A stretch of DNA of 64,000 bases from Phytopythium helicoides (taxonomy: Eukaryota > Oomycota > Peronosporomycetes > Pythiales > Pythiaceae), in NCBI GenBank assembly GCA_024867545.1, contig JANFNE010000006.1, positions 1,572,001-1,636,000 on the forward strand, given 5' to 3'. The notes beneath the pieces were generated by a model. That model worked only from the letters and a program-made list of their open reading frames with translations, did not search any database and was not told the DNA's origin. Made by a program: the position numbers and the translations under genes. Positions 60,901 to 64,000 of the stretch are shown one piece after another; positions within the stretch are counted from its first letter, which is position 1; each line of letters starts with the position of its first letter.

Positions 60901-63900
60901 GCGTCCGTGGCGCGTCACTCGAGGCGGACGTGCTCGTTGGCGGCGCTGGCGGCGACGGGCGGAGCGGCTTGGGCGGTCGTGCGCGGCGGCGGTCGGGTCT
61001 TGGCGTGGCTCGGGCGCGTCTCGAGCTGGTCGTGCATCCGCCGGCGTCGTCCGCTGTCGCGGGAGCGACGTCGGCGACTGCACGATTGAGTACGGGCGGA
61101 GGACGTCGCGAATCCGCTCGGGGATCGCCGTAATGTAGCCCTCCGCCGACTCCCAGCTGTCCGCGTCCGTGATCTTGGACGCCAGGTCGTTCGCCATCGT
61201 CTCGAGTACCGCCGACGCATCGTCAAAGGCCGCGTCGGACAGCGGCCGGAGACGTAGTCGCGGCTGCTTGGCTGGTATCGTGTCGCTGTCGGTCTGCAGC
61301 ACCGGAAAGACCTCGCCACCGTCGCGCGCGGCCACCTCCTCGGCCATGTCGGCGTCCTCGTCGACGAGATCGTCTACGCGGGCGTCGGCGTGTCGGTCGT
61401 GAGCGCGCTGGGCTTGGACCGGAGCCGAAGGAGATGGCGCCGCCGCCGCTGGGACCGCCGTCGTCGGCGCCGATAGGCACGCGGACCGCTCGCGCGCGCT
61501 ATGCGTCGCGCATTCTACGAGAGTCTTCTTGCGGTCGAGCGCGCGGTTGGCGAGCCGGTCCGCGTGCACGTTCGCCTTGCGGTCGATATGCTGGACCGCG
61601 TGCCACTCGAGCCGCTTGAGCTGTGCACGCACGCGGTCCCGCAGCCGACGCAGGCGCTTGTTCCTGGCGGAGTAGACGCCTCGGACCTGGGCCAGCGCTA
61701 GGTCTGAGTCGCCTTCCACCTTCAGTCGCGTGGCGCCGTGGTGCAGCGCGCTCTCCACGCCCAGGAGCATCGCCGTATACTCGGCGGAGTTGTTGGTCTC
61801 GTGCCCGGGCATGTAGTACGAGCACGTCCACACCACGGCGCCGCTCGGCGAGAAGAGAGCGGCGCCAGCGCCGGCCGGGCCGGGGTTCTGGCGGCAGGCG
61901 CCGTCAAAGCGCAGAATCCACGGCTCCGGTGACGCGGACGGCTGTGCCGGAGGTGCAGTGGCCGTCGCTGCCGCAGCAGTGGCCGTCGCCTGCGTCTCGG
62001 GCGGCGTCGGTCTTGGCACGCCCGTGCGTCGCTCCGTTGGGGTCGTCGGCGGCGTTGTGGTCGTCGTCGTCGTGGCCGTGGCGCTGGAGGTGGTCGAGGT
62101 CGTCGCCGCGGTCACGGAGGTCGCCATGAACGCGGCTGTCGAGCGAGCTCGGGCGGTGCCGAGCCGCGGGCCCCAGCGTGTCGGTCGTCCGGGCTTCGAG
62201 GGGGTCACCGTCATAGCCGCGGTGTTCGGCGCACATAAGCGGGGTCCCCAGCGGCTCGGTCGTGCCGCGGCCGCCGTGGCTTCCACCTGCGCGTCGCTGA
62301 GGCGTGGGCCCCAGCGACTCGGACGCGGTGCTGGAACGGTAGTCGTCGCGGCCGGCAGCATCAGCGCGTCGTCGTTGGCAGCTCGGTCGTCCGGAGAGAG
62401 TCGCCGGCGCTTCGGGCCGACGCGGAGCTGTTGTTGCTGCTGCTGGTGCAGCTGCTCGTGCTCATCCTGGAGTTGGAGCTGTTCCTGCGGACGAAGCACG
62501 AGCGCGCGCGACACGGGGGGGACGTGCGCGCGCGGAGACAACAGGTCTTCGGTCGGTCGGTCGGTGCTCTGGTGGTCGGTCGCTTCTGCGCGCGTAGCGT
62601 GGCTTGGTGTCATCGCTGCGCGCGCAGGAGCGACCTCCATGGGCTCGTCGGCGTCGGTCGCGACGTCTTGGGCCGGGGAGTCCATGGTTGAAGCGCCGGC
62701 GGCGCGGTTATCCCGTTGGGTACCCGCGTCACCGGCGCTGAGGGGCAGAGACGACTGGTCGACCTGGAACAGCGGCTCGCGCGTGGCCTCGGCGTTCGCG
62801 GCATCGACTAGGTCGAGCATGTCCTCGTCGACGTCGCGCGCGTCGAAGAACGCGTCCTCCGGGTCGTCTTGGGTGGCTTCCTCAGCGATGGACGACCCGG
62901 AGAGCGTGGACTGGATGCTGTCGGTCGAGGCGGCTCGCTGGCGCTGGAGGGCAAGCACGAGCACGTCGTCGTCGTGCTGCACCTCTCGTTGTTGCTGACG
63001 GCGGCGGTGGAGCGCTTGCGTGCGCTCGTGAAGCGCGGGCGCAGTCGCTGGGTCTTCCGCGGCCGCCAGCAGCACGTCGTCGAGCGTCATGCGCTCGATG
63101 GGAAGCGCCAGCGCCGTCTCGGTCGTCGTGGCGGCGTCGAGCGGCCGCTCGCTCGTGTCCTCGGACTCCTCGGGCGTCGGCAGCCGAGTGGCGCTGCTTT
63201 CGCAGTCACGCGCGTGTCTCGCAGCCGCCAGACGCCCGGGGAAGCTCGCTCCGCACGCGCACCCGCTGTGAAACAAGTCCTCGAAGCGGGTGCCGCGGTG
63301 CGCGAGCCGTCGATGCGCGCCGAGGTCGCCGTAGTCGCGCGTAGTGTACACGCACAGCGTGCAGGCGAAAGCCCGCTCGCAGTGCGCGTATACTGAAGTC
63401 CATATACTCGGCGGGGTACCGGGCGCTCGGTTACCACCGCCGAGCATCGCTGCCGCCTCCCTGCGCGCGCCGAACGCGTCCTCGAGTTCGCGCAGCCGGC
63501 GCAGCACGTCGTCGTGGTCGTCGTGGGCGTGTTCGGGCGCTTGGGCGGCGGCGACAGCTATACGTGGGCCGCCGCGCGCACCGATTCCGCCGGCGGCGGG
63601 CGCGCCTCGCGTGCTCGGGCTCGAGCGCTCACGAGACGCGTCCGTCGCCGCCTCCGCCGCCGCACCAGCGTAAGTGAAGCCGCCAAGCGGCACGAGATCT
63701 TGCTGGGGCGGCGGAGCGGCGTCGGCGCGCGCGCGGGCGGCGGTCGTGGTCGTGGGGGCCCGGCGCGTCCCCGTGGGCTGGTCCGAATCCGGCATGGATT
63801 CGCCTCGTGACGGACCGAGCTCACGGGGGCGGCCGGGGACGGGGGCGGGCGGGAGAGGGACGCGAGGCGAGCCAGCGACGCCGCGCTGCTGCTGCGCCCG

Positions 63901-64000
63901 GTCGGCGGGCGAGGCGAGGTCTGGGGGCGGCGCGCCGGCCGCGCGCGCGGAGCGTCCCCGCGAGGGCGGCGCTCCATCTTGGAGCCCGAGGCGGCGGCGG
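57955..64000 (-). CDS. Copy B: intact non-LTR retrotransposon polyprotein, 5' end beyond the window
   Basis: An uninterrupted frame of 1,946 codons from the ATG at 63795, open to the window edge. The family's possible first ATG would lie about 150 bases outside. Zinc fingers at residues ~145-198 (CTLCVYTTRDYGDLGAHRRLAH; C-A-C-G...H...C). Poly-Gln and GPKRRRLSP follow, then three SRWGPRL/TRWGPRL motifs, RNase H at ~625-755 (FDGACRQNPGPAG, NNSAEYTAM, VEGDSDLAL, HADRLANRALD), and RT from ~1,050, with YADD at ~1,345. CRHPSCTRAETSAHVLNHC and the endonuclease RLRPDIQLYDD...VVIADLAISHE lie at ~1,800. All catalytic residues are visible, so it may be functional. It is near-identical to copy A over the RT/endonuclease half but clearly different between residues ~67 and ~838. 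Confidence 0.9.
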   Translation of the reverse strand, partial: RRRLGLQDGAPPSRGRSARAAGAPPPDLASPADRAQQQRGVAGSPRVPLPPAPVPGRPRELGPSRGESMPDSDQPTGTRRAPTTTTAARARADAAPPPQQDLVPLGGFTYAGAAAEAATDASRERSSPSTRGAPAAGGIGARGGPRIAVAAAQAPEHAHDDHDDVLRRLRELEDAFGARREAAAMLGGGNRAPGTPPSIWTSVYAHCERAFACTLCVYTTRDYGDLGAHRRLAHRGTRFEDLFHSGCACGASFPGRLAAARHARDCESSATRLPTPEESEDTSERPLDAATTTETALALPIERMTLDDVLLAAAEDPATAPALHERTQALHRRRQQQREVQHDDDVLVLALQRQRAASTDSIQSTLSGSSIAEEATQDDPEDAFFDARDVDEDMLDLVDAANAEATREPLFQVDQSSLPLSAGDAGTQRDNRAAGASTMDSPAQDVATDADEPMEVAPARAAMTPSHATRAEATDHQSTDRPTEDLLSPRAHVPPVSRALVLRPQEQLQLQDEHEQLHQQQQQQLRVGPKRRRLSPDDRAANDDALMLPAATTTVPAPRPSRWGPRLSDAQVEATAAAARPSRWGPRLCAPNTAAMTVTPSKPGRPTRWGPRLGTARARSTAAFMATSVTAATTSTTSSATATTTTTTTPPTTPTERRTGVPRPTPPETQATATAAAATATAPPAQPSASPEPWILRFDGACRQNPGPAGAGAALFSPSGAVVWTCSYYMPGHETNNSAEYTAMLLGVESALHHGATRLKVEGDSDLALAQVRGVYSARNKRLRRLRDRVRAQLKRLEWHAVQHIDRKANVHADRLANRALDRKKTLVECATHSARERSACLSAPTTAVPAAAAPSPSAPVQAQRAHDRHADARVDDLVDEDADMAEEVAARDGGEVFPVLQTDSDTIPAKQPRLRLRPLSDAAFDDASAVLETMANDLASKITDADSWESAEGYITAIPERIRDVLRPYSIVQSPTSLPRQRTTPADARPARDAPEPRQDPTAAAHDRPSRSARRRQRRQRARPPRVTRHGREHRLDDALDELQATQRADPSDQRSIRKARRRVGRMRAAQERVDLRREFVRDERKCVERILRTATADATAPATDSARVECPIDGATLHEYFTGTNTPRARFDYHAPAGAAFRAALDALPPAQEEQNALVDELTVDEIEDQLQHVAAGSSPGLDGLGYDILKKFAQPLLPLLHAAYASCWRYRSVPATWRVGLVRLLYKKGDPARPASWRPICLQLAIYKIYSGLMARRLSRWLEANARLPIAQKGFRAFNGCHEHNFVATSLLDQARRLHRRLYAVWYDLANAFGSLPQPLMWAVLRRMGVDTAFIERCGGIYKDSFFVIGNAADGVTAPVKQEVGVYQGCPLSPLLFIAAVAPLLHALERLDGVGVALAQDVRPCATAYADDIKVFSDSADGIKRCHGVVADFLSWTGLRANPTKCALLAVTLNARGNPVQDKKLQLQLHGEPIAHLTLGDAYTYLGVGDGFDHVRHRLQLAPKLKQLQQEATALMRSGLAADQVLKALKVYVYPKVTYALPHVRPLQSQLEGFDRALVRGLKHLLRLPANATNEFIFSPVSDGGLGLLSLVEHHHALQLSHAWQMLHSRDPAVAAIARAQVRQVAQTRMKLDVDHWRTRDAELAQEFLNGTLGAHPHATAKRRSGDIGSLWVDVQRHLRVYGLRLADRPHHNEPTTGGTAQPAGPLHLQVPHHRGWAEHRTVLRAVRTHLRLLHSNKWKAMPDQGRTVREHGRVGSAWITRAAGLRDADYRFALHARLNQLDTNAVLTRRRLRANPTCRHPSCTRAETSAHVLNHCAGTMDTVRQRHDDALRMIERALAKPVDRSAGTKRLLIDQAVPGFDGPRLRPDIQLYDDAAKAVVIADLAISHENQPMDEPATSALRQSYELKISKYDVVKRQLERRGWRVHMAPLIYGSLGAVAPSNFTAYTERLGLLKRDARLLDRRISVHAIQASRRIWNWHCSQHRMRQHNRTRARGSGGTSQRPASQATR

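Overview
The window looks like oomycete nuclear DNA (Pythium/Globisporangium/Phytophthora-like). The genes are eukaryotic, compact and closely packed, with short GT-AG introns of about 40-115 bases. Several proteins have stramenopile-style domain fusions, and the repeats are chromodomain Ty3/Gypsy elements plus a non-LTR element with a restriction-like endonuclease. All calls come from reading the sequence and translations by eye; no database search was run.

Bases 1-22,140 are gene-rich. In order: a possible signal-peptide gene leaving the left edge (-); an AAA+ ATPase/CCCH zinc-finger protein (+); an HCNGP/SAP30BP-like regulator (-), divergent from a SAP-RCC1 protein (+); a USP14/Ubp6-type deubiquitinase with two apparent frameshifts (+); a ZZ zinc-finger protein (-); an SLC43/FMP42-like transporter (-), divergent from an MSS51-C-like protein (+); an unknown acidic protein (-); a large DysF-PH-phosphoinositide kinase (-); and a neutral ceramidase (+).

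Bases 22,140-23,814 are AT-richer and gene-free. From 23,815 to the right edge the DNA is almost all retroelement. The backbone is a head-to-tail array of one non-LTR family, all on the minus strand: copy B (57,955 to beyond 64,000), copy A (51,178-57,538), split copy C/E (48,965-50,759 and 33,275-35,068) and remnant D (23,815-25,333). Neighbouring copies are joined by the same ~420-base junction.

Three LTR elements are nested in this array. A 1,087-base solo LTR sits in D. Gypsy-1 (25,334-32,829, minus) lies in the D/E junction and looks intact, with indistinguishable LTRs and a GAAAG target duplication. Gypsy-2 (35,069-48,964, plus) is 13.9 kb, carries a second RNase H, and sits between C and E with non-matching flanks.

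The most unusual observations are these. Both Gypsy elements carry a long ORF antisense to pol at the 3' end; in Gypsy-1 it overlaps the pol chromodomain, in Gypsy-2 it is a separate 805-codon ORF. Both also have a -1 frameshift signal at the end of gag (A AAA AAC plus a perfect 9-bp hairpin in Gypsy-1; G TTA AAC directly before the stop in Gypsy-2). The non-LTR element has zinc fingers, repeated RWGPR motifs and an RNase H domain ahead of its reverse transcriptase, and copies A and B are mosaics of each other.
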